Assembly: GCF_900107745.1 (NCBI RefSeq)
Contig: NZ_FNRO01000004.1
Span: 434,001-498,000 of the forward strand
Source of the DNA: Variovorax sp. YR216
Lineage (GTDB): Bacteria; Pseudomonadota; Gammaproteobacteria; Burkholderiales; Burkholderiaceae_C
Length of the DNA: 64,000 bases
Direction: 5' to 3'
A model generated the notes under the pieces. The model was given only the letters and a program-made list of their open reading frames with translations, was not told the DNA's origin and did no database searches. A program made the position numbers and the translations under genes. Positions 9,747 to 19,720 of the stretch are shown here, one piece after another (within the stretch, counting starts at the first letter, position 1; each line of letters starts with the position of its first letter).

Positions 9747-10685
9747 ATGACGCTCGTGCGCACGCTGACGGCCATCGGGGCCCTGTGGATGGGCCTTGCG
9801 GGCGTCGCGCTGCAGGCCTCGGCACAGACCGAGCCGACGCCGACAACACCCGCAGCGCTCAGCGGCACCCTGGCGAAGGTGCGCGACGCGGGCGCCGTGA
9901 CCATCGGCTACCGCGAATCGTCGATTCCCTTCTCGTTCCTGTCGCCGCGCAACGAGCCGATCGGCTACTCGATCGAATTGTGCAAGGCGCTGGTCGAGGC
10001 CATGAGCGATGCGGTGCACAAGACGCTCGCGACGAAATGGGTGCCGGTGACCGCCGAATCGCGCATCGACGCAGTGGCCAGCGGGCGGGTGGACCTCGAG
10101 TGCGGCTCGACCACCAACAACCTCGAACGGCAGAAGCGCGTGGCGTTCTCGCCGACGATCTTCGTCTCCGGCACCAAGCTGCTGGTGCGCAAGGATTCGC
10201 CGATCAAGTCGTTCCGGGACCTGGGCGGCCGCGCCGTCGCAGTGACCAGCGGCACGACCAACGAAAAGACGATGCGCGACATCGCTGCCCGCTTCAAGAT
10301 CAATATGAACTTGCTGGTTTCGCGCGACCACGCCGAATCGTTCGCGCTGGTGAAGTCCGGCAAAGCCGAGGCGTTCGCGACCGATGACGTCCTGCTCTAC
10401 GGCCTGATTGCGCAGGACCGGGGCGGCAGCGACGGCGAGAGCAACTACGAGGTCGTCGGCGAATTTCTTTCGTACGACCCGTACGGCGTGATGTATCGGA
10501 AGGACGATCCGCAGATGACGCGGGTCGTGAACGACACCTTCCACGATCTCGCCGAAGACGGCGAGATCGAGCGGCAGTACAAGCGCTGGTTCCTGCGCAA
10601 GCTGCCTTCGGGCACCGCGCTGAACCTGCCGATGAGCCCTCAGCTCGAGACCATCATCCAGACGATGGCGGTCCGAACGGAATAG
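9747..10685 (+). CDS. Amino acid-type periplasmic substrate-binding protein (orphan)
   Basis: 312 residues. A signal peptide ends near ALQASA, followed by a type II periplasmic binding fold of the glutamate/aspartate class: GYRESSIPFSFL, GYSIELCKALVEAM, the ligand-site segment LECGSTTNN and the SGTTNEKTMRD hinge. No ABC permease or ATPase gene accompanies it; its only neighbour is the DAACS symporter 8 bp upstream. It may serve a remote ABC transporter, act as a sensor, or deliver substrate to the symporter; only the first is well precedented. Confidence 0.88.
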   Translation: MTLVRTLTAIGALWMGLAGVALQASAQTEPTPTTPAALSGTLAKVRDAGAVTIGYRESSIPFSFLSPRNEPIGYSIELCKALVEAMSDAVHKTLATKWVPVTAESRIDAVASGRVDLECGSTTNNLERQKRVAFSPTIFVSGTKLLVRKDSPIKSFRDLGGRAVAVTSGTTNEKTMRDIAARFKINMNLLVSRDHAESFALVKSGKAEAFATDDVLLYGLIAQDRGGSDGESNYEVVGEFLSYDPYGVMYRKDDPQMTRVVNDTFHDLAEDGEIERQYKRWFLRKLPSGTALNLPMSPQLETIIQTMAVRTE

Positions 10686-10713
10686 GACCGGCAATCAAAG
10701 CGAAACCCATTCA

Positions 10714-10808
10714 GGAACACCGCGGAACCGGCTCCGCCGGGCCGCTGGGTGTGCCCCCGGAGAGGGGGTTGGCGAAGCGACACGAAGTGCGCGAAGCCTG
10801 GGGGTGAG
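10714..10808. repeat. GC-rich palindromic intergenic repeat, copy A
   Basis: About 95 bp filling the gap between the convergent binding-protein and hisA genes. It contains an inner CCGGC/GCCGG hairpin, a CCCCC-GGAGA-GGGGG hairpin, the core GGCGAAGCGACACGAAGTG and a terminal AGCCTGGGGGTGAG. Copies B (19721) and C (54083) share this order. It may act as a bidirectional end signal, but there is no T-run. Confidence 0.8.
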
Positions 10809-10809
10809 C

Positions 10810-11553
10810 TTATTGTTCCGCCAGCTCGTCGGCGCGGGCCTGCGCGGCGGCGAAGTCCAGGTCGCCGGAGTAGATCGCGCGGCCGCAGATCACGCCTTCG
10901 ACGCCCTCATCCTCGATGGCGCAGAGCTTCTCGATGTCGGCCATGTTAGACAGCCCGCCCGAGGCGATGACCGGGATCGTCAGCGCCTGCGCCAGACGCA
11001 CCGTGGCTTCGATGTTGATGCCCGAGAGCATGCCGTCGCGGCCGATGTCGGTGTAGATGATCGACTCGACGCCGTAGTCCTCGAACTTCTTGCCGAGGTC
11101 GGCCACTTCGTGACCGGTCAGCTTGCTCCAGCCGTCCGTCGCCACCTTGCCGTCCTTGGCATCCAGGCCGACGATGATGTGGCCGCCGAAGGCGCTGCAC
11201 GCATCCTTGAGAAAGCCGGGATTCTTGACCGCCGCGGTGCCGATGATCACGTAGCGCAGGCCGTCGTCGATGTAGCGCTCGATGGTGTCCAAGTCACGAA
11301 TGCCGCCGCCCAGCTGCACGGGGATGTCCTCGCCGACTTCCCGCAGGATCGCCTTGATCGCCGCATGATTCTGCGGCTTGCCAGCAAAAGCCCCGTTCAG
11401 GTCGACCAGGTGCAGCCGCCTCGCTCCGGCCTCCAGCCACTTGCGCGCCATCGCGGCGGGGTCTTCGCTGAACGTGGTCGACTGGTCCATGTCGCCCTGC
11501 TTGAGGCGAACGCAGTGGCCATCTTTGAGGTCGATCGCAGGAATGAGAAGCAT
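10810..11553 (-). CDS. hisA: ProFAR isomerase HisA
   Basis: A 247-residue TIM barrel closely related to HisF. The catalytic aspartates are D8 (PAIDLKDG) and D131 (VGLDAKDG), with phosphate-binding GGGIRD and ASGGLSN loops. It isomerises ProFAR to PRFAR (step 4). It is the last gene of the upstream block of the histidine operon; hisF is not adjacent. The 135 bp between hisA and hisH hold no gene that I can support. Confidence 0.97.
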   Translation of the reverse strand: MLLIPAIDLKDGHCVRLKQGDMDQSTTFSEDPAAMARKWLEAGARRLHLVDLNGAFAGKPQNHAAIKAILREVGEDIPVQLGGGIRDLDTIERYIDDGLRYVIIGTAAVKNPGFLKDACSAFGGHIIVGLDAKDGKVATDGWSKLTGHEVADLGKKFEDYGVESIIYTDIGRDGMLSGINIEATVRLAQALTIPVIASGGLSNMADIEKLCAIEDEGVEGVICGRAIYSGDLDFAAAQARADELAEQ

Positions 11554-11688
11554 GGTGCAGGAGTGCTTGGAACGAACGATGAATTCGCGGGAAATCGAAG
11601 CGGGGTGAGGAAATGAAAGGCGGAATCGTACCCAGAATCCGGCGCGCGCATCCGCGGCCCGGGCCGGTCGGTCGATGCGTCTAGAGCT

Positions 11689-12339
11689 TCAAGGATTCCA
11701 GTGGAGGAAGTTTCGATAGAGCTGCAACCCATGGTCTGCGCTCTTTTCGGGGTGGAACTGGGTGGCAAAAATATTATCGCGTGCGACGGCGGCGGTAAAG
11801 CGGTCGCCGTAATCCGCCTCACCGACGCTGTGCGCACGGTCGGCCGGCTTCGCGTAGAAACTGTGCACGAAATAGAAGTAGCTCTGGTCCGGCACGCCGG
11901 CCCACACAGGATGCGGCCCGGTCTGAACGACCTGGTTCCATCCCATCTGCGGGACCTTGTAGCGGCTGCCGTCGGGCTGCCTGCGACCCTCGAGTTCGAA
12001 CTTGCGCACCTCGCCCGGGATGAGCCCGAGACCATCGGTCGGCCCCTCTTCGCTGCGCGACAGCAGCATCTGCATGCCGACGCACACGCCGAACAGCGGC
12101 TTGCTCGCCGCCGCCTCGAGCACGGACTCCAGCAAACCTGAATCGCGCAGCTCGCGCATGCAATCGGGCATGGCGCCCTGCCCCGGCAGCACGACGCGGG
12201 TGGCGCGACGAACCACCTCAGGATCGGAGGTGACGAACACCTCCACCCCGACCTGATCGGCCGCATGCTGGACCGCCTGCGACACCGACCGCAGGTTGCC
12301 CATGCCGTAGTCGATCACGGCGACAGTGTTCTTCGTCAT
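11689..12339 (-). CDS. hisH: Imidazole glycerol phosphate synthase glutaminase subunit HisH
   Basis: 216 residues of the class I glutamine amidotransferase fold. The nucleophile is C86 in GVCVGMQ, and H196/E198 in QFHPEKS complete the triad. The PGQGAMPDC segment matches the family oxyanion region. It supplies ammonia to HisF. The ATG at 12339 ([15 protein letters not shown]) fits the family N-terminus; a longer frame runs into unrelated residues. Confidence 0.97.
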   Translation of the reverse strand: MTKNTVAVIDYGMGNLRSVSQAVQHAADQVGVEVFVTSDPEVVRRATRVVLPGQGAMPDCMRELRDSGLLESVLEAAASKPLFGVCVGMQMLLSRSEEGPTDGLGLIPGEVRKFELEGRRQPDGSRYKVPQMGWNQVVQTGPHPVWAGVPDQSYFYFVHSFYAKPADRAHSVGEADYGDRFTAAVARDNIFATQFHPEKSADHGLQLYRNFLHWNP

Positions 12340-12370
12340 GGATGAGTCTCCGCGCTGCAATGGATGCGGT

Positions 12371-13000
12371 TCAGAGCGACCCCTTGGTGGAAGGGATGAC
12401 GCCCGCAGAACGCGGATCGAGCTCCAGCGCCGCACGCAGCGCCCGGGCGAAGGCCTTGAACACCGTCTCGCACTGGTGATGCGCATTGACGCCCTTCAGG
12501 TTGTCGATGTGCAGCGTGACGAATGCGTGATTGACGAACCCGTGGAAAAACTCCGAAGTGAGCTGCGTGTCGAAGGTGCCGATCATCCCGCTCGTGAAGG
12601 GCACGTCCATCACAAGGCCGGGGCGGCCCGAAAAGTCGATCACCACGCGGCTGAGCGCTTCGTCCAGAGGTACGTAGGCGTGCCCGTAGCGGCGGATGCC
12701 CTTCTTGTCGCCGACCGCCTTCGCGACCGCCTGCCCGAGCGTGATGCCGACGTCTTCCACCGTGTGGTGGCCGTCGATGTGCAGGTCGCCCTTGCAGTCG
12801 ATGTCCAGATCGATCAAGCCGTGGCGGGCGATCTGGTCGAGCATGTGGTCGAAGAAGCCGATGCCGGTCGACAGGTTCGCCTTGCCGGTGCCGTCGAGGT
12901 TGACGTGGACCGTGATCTTCGTCTCGGCCGTGTTGCGGGTGACGGTTGCCGTGCGCGCACCGGCGGCGATGACTGCTTCGGGGGCCGTGGGGGTGTTCAT
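12371..13000 (-). CDS. hisB: Imidazoleglycerol-phosphate dehydratase HisB
   Basis: 209 residues, the monofunctional dehydratase without the phosphatase domain seen in enterobacteria. The His/Glu metal-binding repeats are visible as [14 protein letters not shown] in the first half and [14 protein letters not shown] in the second. It dehydrates imidazole glycerol phosphate to imidazole acetol phosphate, binding two Mn per site. It overlaps hisC by four bases. Confidence 0.97.
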   Translation of the reverse strand: MNTPTAPEAVIAAGARTATVTRNTAETKITVHVNLDGTGKANLSTGIGFFDHMLDQIARHGLIDLDIDCKGDLHIDGHHTVEDVGITLGQAVAKAVGDKKGIRRYGHAYVPLDEALSRVVIDFSGRPGLVMDVPFTSGMIGTFDTQLTSEFFHGFVNHAFVTLHIDNLKGVNAHHQCETVFKAFARALRAALELDPRSAGVIPSTKGSL

Positions 13001-14088
13001 AGTGAGGATTCCAGCGCCGCGAGCATCCGCGCGTTCTCGTCGGCGGTTCCGACGGTCAGCCGCAGGCAGTTCGCGAGCAATGGGTGCATTTTAGAAACGT
13101 TCTTGACCAGTACCCCGGCGGCCTTCATGCCCTCGAAAGTCCTGGTGGCATCGGGCACGCGGATCAGGATCATGTTCGCCTCGCTCGGCCAGCTCTTCAC
13201 GGCAGGCAGCCGTGCCAAGGCCTCGAAGATGCGGGCGCGCTGGCTGCGGATGTCGGCCGCCTGCTCGGCGAAAACGTCGGCGTGCTCCAGCGCGAACAGC
13301 GCGCACTCGCAGTTCAGCACGCTGATGTTGTAGGGCGGGCGGACCTTGTCGATCTCCGAGACCAGTTCGGTCGGCCCCATCAGGTAGCCGAGGCGGACGC
13401 CGGCAAGGCCGAACTTGCTCAGCGTTCTCATCAGCAGCACGTGGTTGTGGCGGGTCACGCGGTCGATGTAGCTCTTGCCGGCAAACGGCTGGTAGGCCTC
13501 GTCGATGACGACCAGGCCGCCCTGCTCGCCCTGCGCCTCGACGATCCGCTCGATGGCCGTGTCGTCCCAGAGGTTGGCCGTCGGGTTGTTCGGATAGGCC
13601 AGGTAGACGATGGCGGGCTTTTCGCGCGCGATGGCTTCCAGCATCCCGCGCTCGTCGAGCTCGAAGTCGGCGGTCAGCGGCACGCCGACGAAGCGCAGGC
13701 CCTGCAACTGCGCGCTCATCGCGTACATCACGAAGCCGGGAACCGGCGCGAGGATGGCCGCACCGGGCAGATCGCAGGCCATGGCCAGGAGCGAGATCAA
13801 CTCGTCCGAGCCGTTGCCGAGCATCAACGAGAAGCCTTCCGGCATGGCGGCGTGGTCGGCCAGCGCGCGCTGCAGATCGGCGCCGCGCGGACCCGGATAG
13901 CGATTGAGCGCAAGCGCCCCCAGGCGTTGGCCGAGCGCGGCCTGCAACGCCGGCGGCAGGCCGTGCGGGTTCTCCATGGCGTCGAGCTTGAGCATGCCGC
14001 GCGCATCCTGGACGGCATAGGCGTGCATCGATTGCACGTCGGCGCGGATGCGGCCGAGTGCGCGGTTCGTCTGGGGGGTGGATGTCAT
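12997..14088 (-). CDS. hisC: Histidinol-phosphate aminotransferase HisC
   Basis: A 363-residue fold-type I PLP enzyme. The Schiff-base lysine is K225 in [21 protein letters not shown] (about 164-170) and VVIDEAYQ (about 193-200) bind PLP and phosphate. It transaminates imidazole acetol phosphate with glutamate. It sits 5 bp downstream of the secreted small protein gene and overlaps hisB by 4 bp, consistent with one polycistronic message. Confidence 0.96.
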   Translation of the reverse strand: MTSTPQTNRALGRIRADVQSMHAYAVQDARGMLKLDAMENPHGLPPALQAALGQRLGALALNRYPGPRGADLQRALADHAAMPEGFSLMLGNGSDELISLLAMACDLPGAAILAPVPGFVMYAMSAQLQGLRFVGVPLTADFELDERGMLEAIAREKPAIVYLAYPNNPTANLWDDTAIERIVEAQGEQGGLVVIDEAYQPFAGKSYIDRVTRHNHVLLMRTLSKFGLAGVRLGYLMGPTELVSEIDKVRPPYNISVLNCECALFALEHADVFAEQAADIRSQRARIFEALARLPAVKSWPSEANMILIRVPDATRTFEGMKAAGVLVKNVSKMHPLLANCLRLTVGTADENARMLAALESSL

Positions 14089-14093
14089 TCGGT

Positions 14094-14447
14094 TCAGGGC
14101 GAGCAGCGGTAGCTGTTGCGCAAGGCGGCGGCGAGCACGAGTTGGACCGGCATGTCGGCCTCGTAGTTGTCGGCGTTGCGCGTCAATTCGGTCTGGTAGA
14201 GCGAGCGCGCCATCGCCGGCTCGAACTTCCGCCCGTTGACGCAGAAATGCGGCTTGAGTCCCGCGCGCTGGTCGGCGTCGCTGGCTTCTCGCATGCCTTC
14301 CATGACGCCCACCAGGTAGTAGTTGGCGTAGGCCTTGCCGTCCTTCTCGTTGGCTTCGAGCGTACGCAGTTCGCGGATCGACATCGCCTGCGCGCCGCCA
14401 GCCAATGCCAATACGGCAAACAAGAGCAGCCTGGGGGTGAGCATCAC
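14094..14447 (-). CDS. Secreted small protein, Rap1a/Tai-like, inside the his operon
   Basis: 117 residues. A hydrophobic N-terminal signal peptide ends near AGGAQA, leaving a mature domain of about 96 residues with two cysteines, one in PHFCVNG and one in the final YRCSP. The pattern (YLVGVMEGM helix, FCV segment, helical stretch, LVLAAALRN, terminal C) resembles the Rap1a/Tai immunity-protein family, whose members are periplasmic disulfide-bonded proteins. That assignment is tentative. Its ATG shares ATGA with the hisD stop and hisC starts 5 bp after it, so it is translated as part of the histidine operon although nothing suggests a biosynthetic role. Confidence 0.75.
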   Translation of the reverse strand: MMLTPRLLLFAVLALAGGAQAMSIRELRTLEANEKDGKAYANYYLVGVMEGMREASDADQRAGLKPHFCVNGRKFEPAMARSLYQTELTRNADNYEADMPVQLVLAAALRNSYRCSP

Positions 14448-15760
14448 TTGATCCGCATACGCGCCGCTTCGGCGTGTGCAGTGAGGCCCTCGCCTTCCGC
14501 CAGCGTCACGGCCACGCGCCCCAGCGCCTGGGCGCCGGTTTCGCTGACTTCGATGAGGCTCGAGCGCTTCTGGAAGTCATAGACGCCCAGCGGCGAGCTG
14601 AAGCGCGCCGTGCCGCTCGTGGGCAGCACGTGATTGGGGCCCGCGCAGTAGTCGCCGAGGCTTTCGCTGGTGAAAGCGCCCAGGAAAATCGCACCCGCGT
14701 GCTTGAGCAAGGGCTCCCAGCGGTGCGGCTCGCGACTGCTGACTTCCAGGTGTTCGGGAGCGATCCGATTGCTGATCTCGCAGGCCTCTTCCATGCTGCG
14801 CGTCTGGATCAGAGCGCCGCGCCCGTTCAGCGAGGCCGCGATGATTTCCGCGCGGGGCATGGACGGCAGGAGCCGATCGATCTCCTGCTGCACGCGCTCG
14901 ATGTAGCCCGCGTCGGGGCACAGCAGGATGCTCTGTGCAAGTTCGTCGTGCTCGGCCTGGCTGAAGAGGTCCATGGCAACCCAGTCGGGCGGCGTGGTGC
15001 CGTCGGCCAGCACCAGGATTTCGCTCGGCCCCGCGATCATGTCGATGCCGACGGTGCCGAACACCCGGCGCTTCGCGGCCGCCACGTAGGCATTGCCGGG
15101 GCCGGTGATCTTGTCGACCGCCGGGACGGAGGCCGTGCCGTAGGCCAGCGCAGCCACAGCCTGCGCGCCGCCGATCGTGAAGGCGCGGCTCACGCCGGCC
15201 ACGTGCGCCGCGGCCAGGACGAGCGGGTTCTTTTCGCCACCGGGCGTCGGCACCACCATGATGATCTCGCCCACGCCCGCGACATGCGCCGGGATGGCGT
15301 TCATCAACACGCTGGACGGATAGGCGGCCTTGCCGCCGGGCACATAGATGCCAACGCGGTCCAGCGGCGTGACCTTCTGGCCAAGCAGGGTCCCGTCCGC
15401 GTCGCGATAGCTCCAGCTTTCGCCGCTGGCCTTCTTCTGGGCCTCGTGATAGCTGCGCACCCGGCTTGCGGCCGCTTCGAGTGCATCGCGTTGCTCGGCC
15501 GGCAGCGATTCGAAGGCGCTGCGCAGTTCGGCGGCCGTGAGTTCCAGCGAATCCATGCCGGCGGCCTCGAGCCGATCGAACCGGCGCGTGTATTCGAGCA
15601 CCGCGTCGTCGCCGCGCCGCTGCACGTCCGCGAGGATGTCGGCCACCACCTGCTCGATGGCCGCATCCGCCTCGGCGGACCAATGCAGGCGCGCCTTGAA
15701 CTCGGCCTCGAAAGTGGCCGACGCGGTCGATAGACGCAGAGGGGTGGCTTTCAGATTCAT
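14444..15760 (-). CDS. hisD: Histidinol dehydrogenase HisD
   Basis: 438 residues of the zinc-dependent HisD family. Family segments seen are [12 protein letters not shown], the [11 protein letters not shown] region and EHLEVSS, which carry NAD- and zinc-binding residues. It performs the last two oxidations from histidinol to histidine. The ATG at 15760 ([10 protein letters not shown]) is preferred; the upstream extension is out of family and overlaps hisG. hisG lies 7 bp upstream. Confidence 0.97.
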   Translation of the reverse strand: MNLKATPLRLSTASATFEAEFKARLHWSAEADAAIEQVVADILADVQRRGDDAVLEYTRRFDRLEAAGMDSLELTAAELRSAFESLPAEQRDALEAAASRVRSYHEAQKKASGESWSYRDADGTLLGQKVTPLDRVGIYVPGGKAAYPSSVLMNAIPAHVAGVGEIIMVVPTPGGEKNPLVLAAAHVAGVSRAFTIGGAQAVAALAYGTASVPAVDKITGPGNAYVAAAKRRVFGTVGIDMIAGPSEILVLADGTTPPDWVAMDLFSQAEHDELAQSILLCPDAGYIERVQQEIDRLLPSMPRAEIIAASLNGRGALIQTRSMEEACEISNRIAPEHLEVSSREPHRWEPLLKHAGAIFLGAFTSESLGDYCAGPNHVLPTSGTARFSSPLGVYDFQKRSSLIEVSETGAQALGRVAVTLAEGEGLTAHAEAARMRIK

Positions 15761-15767
15761 TGCAATG

Positions 15768-16409
15768 TCACGAGGAAGGAATGGCCGACTCGAACGCATC
15801 GACGATGCGCCGGATCGCTTCGCGCTTGAGCTTGAGCGCCGCCTGGTTGACCACCAGCCGCGCGCTGATGTCCATGATCCGCTCGACCTCGACAAGGTGG
15901 TTGGCCTTGAGGGTATTGCCGGTCGAGACCAGGTCGACGATGGCGTCGGCGAGTCCGGTCAACGGCGCCAGTTCCATGCTGCCGTAGAGCTTGATCAGGT
16001 CGACGTGCACGCCCTTGCTGGCGAAGAAGTCGCGGGCGAGCCCGACGTACTTGGTGGCGACCTTGATACGCGAGCCTTGCTTCACGGCCGAGACATAGTC
16101 GTAGTCGGCCCGCACTGCCACGCTCAGTCGGCAGGCGGCAATGCGCAGGTCCAGCGGCTGGTACAGGCCCTGGTTGCCGTGTTCGAGCAGCACGTCCAGC
16201 CCGGTCACGCCGAGGTCCGCGCCGCCGTATTGCACGTAGGTCGGCACGTCCGACGCACGAACCAGCACCACGCGAACATCCGGGCGAGTCGTCGCCAGGA
16301 TGAGCTTGCGCGACTTGTCCGGGTCCTCGGTCACCTCGATGCCCGCGGCGGCCAGCAGCGGCATGGTCTCCTCGAAGATCCGGCCCTTCGAGAGCGCGAG
16401 CGTGATCAT
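15768..16409 (-). CDS. hisG: ATP phosphoribosyltransferase HisG, short form
   Basis: 213 residues: the short catalytic form without the C-terminal regulatory domain of enterobacterial HisG. The [13 protein letters not shown] segment and the PRPP loop [12 protein letters not shown] identify it. Short HisG works as a hetero-octamer with the histidyl-tRNA-synthetase-like regulator HisZ. No hisZ is present in this window, so it should be elsewhere in the genome. First his gene, overlapping murA by four bases. Confidence 0.96.
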   Translation of the reverse strand: MITLALSKGRIFEETMPLLAAAGIEVTEDPDKSRKLILATTRPDVRVVLVRASDVPTYVQYGGADLGVTGLDVLLEHGNQGLYQPLDLRIAACRLSVAVRADYDYVSAVKQGSRIKVATKYVGLARDFFASKGVHVDLIKLYGSMELAPLTGLADAIVDLVSTGNTLKANHLVEVERIMDISARLVVNQAALKLKREAIRRIVDAFESAIPSS

Positions 16410-17692
16410 GGCTGCACCTCGGCCGGGCCGGCCACGCGCTCGATGTCGGCGCCGATGCCGCGCAGCTTGGATTCCATGCGGTCGTAGCCGCGATCCAGGT
16501 GATAGATGCGATCGACCAGCGTCTCGCCGTCGGCCACCAGACCGGCGATCACGAGACTGGCCGATGCGCGCAGATCGGTCGCCATCACGGTCGCTCCCGA
16601 CAGTTGGGAGACGCCCTCGATCACCGCCACCTTGCCGTCGGTCTGGATGCGCGCACCCAGACGCAACATCTCGTCAACGTGCATGAAGCGGTTCTCGAAG
16701 ATCGTCTCGGTCACCGTCGACGTGCCTTCGGCGATCACGTTGAGCGCCATGAACTGGGCCTGCATGTCGGTCGGGAAGCCCGGGTATTCGGTCGTGCGGA
16801 AGCTCTGGGCCTTGAGGCGTCCCTGGCTGCGCACCCGGATGCCGTCGTCGGTGCCGGTGATGTCGGCACCGGCTGCGCGCAGCTTCTCGATCACTGCATC
16901 GAGATGATCGGTGCGGCCGTGCTTCAGCACGACATCGCCGCCGGTGGCCGCCACCGCGCAAAGGAACGTTCCCGCCTCGATGCGGTCCGCCACCACCTGG
17001 TGCGTGCACCCGCCGAGCTTTTCCACGCCCTGGATCCGGATGCGACTGGTGCCGTGGCCTTCGATCTTCGCGCCCATCGCAATCAGCATTTCGGCCAGGT
17101 CGGTGATCTCGGGCTCCTGCGCAGCGTTCTCGAGCACCGTCTCGCCCTCGGCCAGTGCGGCGGCCATCAGGAAATTCTCGGTGCCGGTGACGGTCACCAT
17201 GTCGGTCGTGATGCGCGCACCGTGCAGCCGCTTCCGGCCGCCGCCGATGCTCGCGATCATGTAGCCGTGTTCGACCACGATCTCGGCGCCCATCGCCTGC
17301 AGGCCCTTGATGTGCTGGTCCACAGGGCGCGATCCGATCGCGCAGCCACCGGGCAGCGACACCTTGGCGCGCCCGAAGCGGGCAATCAGCGGGCCGAGCG
17401 CGAGCACCGACGCGCGCATGGTCTTGACGAGCTCGTACGGCGCCTCGGGTACTTCGAGCGAGCGCGCGTTGATACGCACTGTCCCGTTGTCGTCGCGATC
17501 GGCGGCCACGCCCATGTTGTGGACCAGCTTGAGCATGGTCTCGACGTCTTTCAGCCGGGGCACGTTGTGGAGCGTGACCGGCTGATCGGTCAGCAGCGCC
17601 GCACACAGTTCGGGCAGGGCGGCGTTCTTGGCGCCGGAAATGCGTACCTCGCCGCGAAGCGCACGCCCGCCGCGAATCAGAAGTTTGTCCAT
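16406..17692 (-). CDS. murA: UDP-GlcNAc enolpyruvyl transferase MurA
   Basis: 428 residues of the EPSP-synthase-like fold. The catalytic cysteine is C117 in [11 protein letters not shown], and K22/N23 lie in [10 protein letters not shown] fosfomycin-reactive Cys is therefore present, not the Asp variant. It transfers enolpyruvate to UDP-GlcNAc, the first committed step of peptidoglycan synthesis. It follows bolA by 18 bp and overlaps hisG by 4 bp; the ibaG-murA order is the same as in E. coli. Confidence 0.97.
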   Translation of the reverse strand: MDKLLIRGGRALRGEVRISGAKNAALPELCAALLTDQPVTLHNVPRLKDVETMLKLVHNMGVAADRDDNGTVRINARSLEVPEAPYELVKTMRASVLALGPLIARFGRAKVSLPGGCAIGSRPVDQHIKGLQAMGAEIVVEHGYMIASIGGGRKRLHGARITTDMVTVTGTENFLMAAALAEGETVLENAAQEPEITDLAEMLIAMGAKIEGHGTSRIRIQGVEKLGGCTHQVVADRIEAGTFLCAVAATGGDVVLKHGRTDHLDAVIEKLRAAGADITGTDDGIRVRSQGRLKAQSFRTTEYPGFPTDMQAQFMALNVIAEGTSTVTETIFENRFMHVDEMLRLGARIQTDGKVAVIEGVSQLSGATVMATDLRASASLVIAGLVADGETLVDRIYHLDRGYDRMESKLRGIGADIERVAGPAEVQP

Positions 17693-17710
17693 GAAGAATC
17701 CAGCGGAGGT

Positions 17711-17965
17711 CTAGAGGGAAGGCGAGGAAGTCTGCTTCGCCCACTCGGCGGGCGTGTAGGTTTTCATCGAGAGTGCATGCACCTCGTCGGTGTGCATTTT
17801 GGCACCCAGGGTCGCGTAGACAAGCTGATGTCGCTGGATGGCGCGCTTGCCCTCGAACCGGGGCGACACGATGGTCGCGTACCAGTGGCGGCCGTCGCCT
17901 TCGAGCGTGATGTGGTCGCAGGCGAGGCCCGCCTCGATGATCGATTGAAGTTCTTCGGCAGTCAT
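17711..17965 (-). CDS. ibaG: BolA/IbaG-family protein
   Basis: 84 residues with the BolA fold: DHITLEGDGRHW, a basic FEGKRAIQRHQLVY helix and a MHTDEVHALSMKTY ending. BolA-type proteins bind Fe-S clusters with monothiol glutaredoxins; the IbaG branch is typically encoded beside murA and the mla genes. Here it is separated from mlaB by an inserted ABC exporter pair. Confidence 0.9.
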   Translation of the reverse strand: MTAEELQSIIEAGLACDHITLEGDGRHWYATIVSPRFEGKRAIQRHQLVYATLGAKMHTDEVHALSMKTYTPAEWAKQTSSPSL

Positions 17966-17989
17966 GTTGTCAGTTGGAGAGAGGCAGCG

Positions 17990-18757
17990 TCATCCGCGAA
18001 TCTTGTAGCCGATGCGAAGCAGATGCACTGCGATCGCACTGACGACGAGCCAGGCGCCGCCGACGATCGCCAGGCTCGTCCACGGCGACACGTCGCTCAC
18101 GCCGAAGAAGCCGAAGCGGAAGCCGTCGATCATGTAGAAGAACGGGTTGAGGTGGCTCACCGCCTGCCAGAACGATGGGAGCGACCCGATCGAATAGAAC
18201 ACGCCCGAGAGGAAGGTCATCGGCATGATCAGGAAGTTCTGGAACACCGCCATCTGGTCGAACTTCTCGGCCCAGAGCCCCGCGATCAGCCCCAGCGTGC
18301 CGAGGATCGCGGCGCCCAGGAAGGCGAAGACGATGATCCACCACGGCGCGACGAAGCCCGGCATCGCGAAGAGCGAGGTCACCACGAACACGCCGAGCCC
18401 GACCGCCAGTCCGCGCACGACCGACGAGCCGACATAGGCCAGGAACCAGCCCCAGTGCGACAGCGGCGTGAGCAGCACGAACACCAGGCTGCCCATGATC
18501 TTGCTTTGGATGATGGAGGACGAGCTGTTGGCGAAAGCGTTCTGCAGCACGCTCATCATCACGAGGCCCGGCACGAGAAAGGCGGTGTAGCTCACGGTGC
18601 CGTAGACCTTGACGTGGTCCTCGAGCACATGGCCGAAGACCATCAGGTAGAGCAAGGCGGTGAGGATCGGCGCGCCGACGGTCTGGAGGCCGACTTTCCA
18701 GAAGCGCAGGATCTCCTTGTAGAGCAAGGCGCGCCAGCCCAGCGCGTTGACCATCAT
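17990..18757 (-). CDS. ABC-2 type exporter permease (YadH-like)
   Basis: 255 residues with six hydrophobic segments and the ABC-2 permease pattern, including the PMTFLSGVFYSIGSLP segment near residue 180. It is the membrane half of an exporter of the YadG/YadH kind; the substrate is unknown. It begins MMVNALGW at overlapping ATGATG codons that also contain the TGA stop of the ATPase gene, so translation is probably coupled. The longer frame upstream lies inside the ATPase gene and is discarded. Confidence 0.88.
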   Translation of the reverse strand: MMVNALGWRALLYKEILRFWKVGLQTVGAPILTALLYLMVFGHVLEDHVKVYGTVSYTAFLVPGLVMMSVLQNAFANSSSSIIQSKIMGSLVFVLLTPLSHWGWFLAYVGSSVVRGLAVGLGVFVVTSLFAMPGFVAPWWIIVFAFLGAAILGTLGLIAGLWAEKFDQMAVFQNFLIMPMTFLSGVFYSIGSLPSFWQAVSHLNPFFYMIDGFRFGFFGVSDVSPWTSLAIVGGAWLVVSAIAVHLLRIGYKIRG

Positions 18758-19701
18758 CTGGACACCTCCAGCGGCGTCTGCTCGCCGGCCATCAGGTCGA
18801 TGAAGACGTCTTCCAGATCGGCCTTGCGCATTTCCACATCCTCGACGTCCAGCCCCGCTTCGCGGATGGCCGCCAGCAGTTGCTCGACCTCGTGCGCGTT
18901 CTGCGCCGGGAGCTGGACGATGCGGCCCGTGACGCGCGCATGCTGGGCGATCGACCAGGGCAGCATGCCGTCGGTCTTGAAGCGAAGGACGTTGCTCGCG
19001 GCGGAGCGAAGGAGCTCGCTCGTGCGGTCGAGGGCGATCACGCGGCCCAGCTTCAGCATCGCGATGCGGTGGCACAGCGCCTCCGCTTCCTCGAGATAGT
19101 GGGTGGTGAGCAGCACGGTGCTTCCCTGTTTGTTGAGTTTGGCCACGAACTGCCACAGGGTCTGCCTCAACTCGACGTCGACGCCGGCGGTCGGTTCGTC
19201 GAGCACGATCACCGGCGGCTTGTGCACCAGCGCCTGCGCGACGAGCACGCGGCGCTTCATGCCGCCGGAGAGCTGGCGCATGTTGGCGGTCGCCTTGTCA
19301 GCGAGGCCGAGGCTGTGCAGGAGCTCGTCGATCCAGTCGTCGTTCTTGCTGATGCCGAAGTAGCCGGACTGGATGCGCAAGGTCTCGCGCACGTTGAAGA
19401 AGGGGTCGAAAACCAGTTCTTGCGGCACGATGCCGAGCTGGCGGCGGGCCTGGGCATACTCGCGCTGGACGTCGAAGCCGTGCACTGCGATCGCGCCTGC
19501 GCTGGGGCGCGAAAGGCCGGCGAGCATGCTGATCAGAGACGTCTTCCCCGCGCCATTCGGGCCCAGAAGACCGAAGAATTCGCCCTCCTCGATCTCGAAA
19601 CTCACGTTGTCGACGGCACGCAGACCCGGTTTTCCCTGGGCCCGTTGCTGGCGTGAAGCAGGATAGGTCTTCGAGACCGATTGAAAGGAAATCGCAGGCA
19701 T
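18754..19701 (-). CDS. ABC exporter ATPase (YadG-like)
   Basis: 315 residues. Walker A is GPNGAGKTS, the signature is LSGGMKRRVLVAQAL, and Walker B is VIVLDEPTAGVD, followed by the switch histidine in LLTTHYLEEAE. A C-terminal extension of about 80 residues resembles that of DrrA/YadG exporters. The partner permease gene starts within its stop codon. The 138 bp upstream are filled by palindromic repeat copy B, which separates the pair from mlaB. Confidence 0.92.
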   Translation of the reverse strand: MPAISFQSVSKTYPASRQQRAQGKPGLRAVDNVSFEIEEGEFFGLLGPNGAGKTSLISMLAGLSRPSAGAIAVHGFDVQREYAQARRQLGIVPQELVFDPFFNVRETLRIQSGYFGISKNDDWIDELLHSLGLADKATANMRQLSGGMKRRVLVAQALVHKPPVIVLDEPTAGVDVELRQTLWQFVAKLNKQGSTVLLTTHYLEEAEALCHRIAMLKLGRVIALDRTSELLRSAASNVLRFKTDGMLPWSIAQHARVTGRIVQLPAQNAHEVEQLLAAIREAGLDVEDVEMRKADLEDVFIDLMAGEQTPLEVSR

Positions 19702-19720
19702 GGGAGCCCAGGATTTTAGA

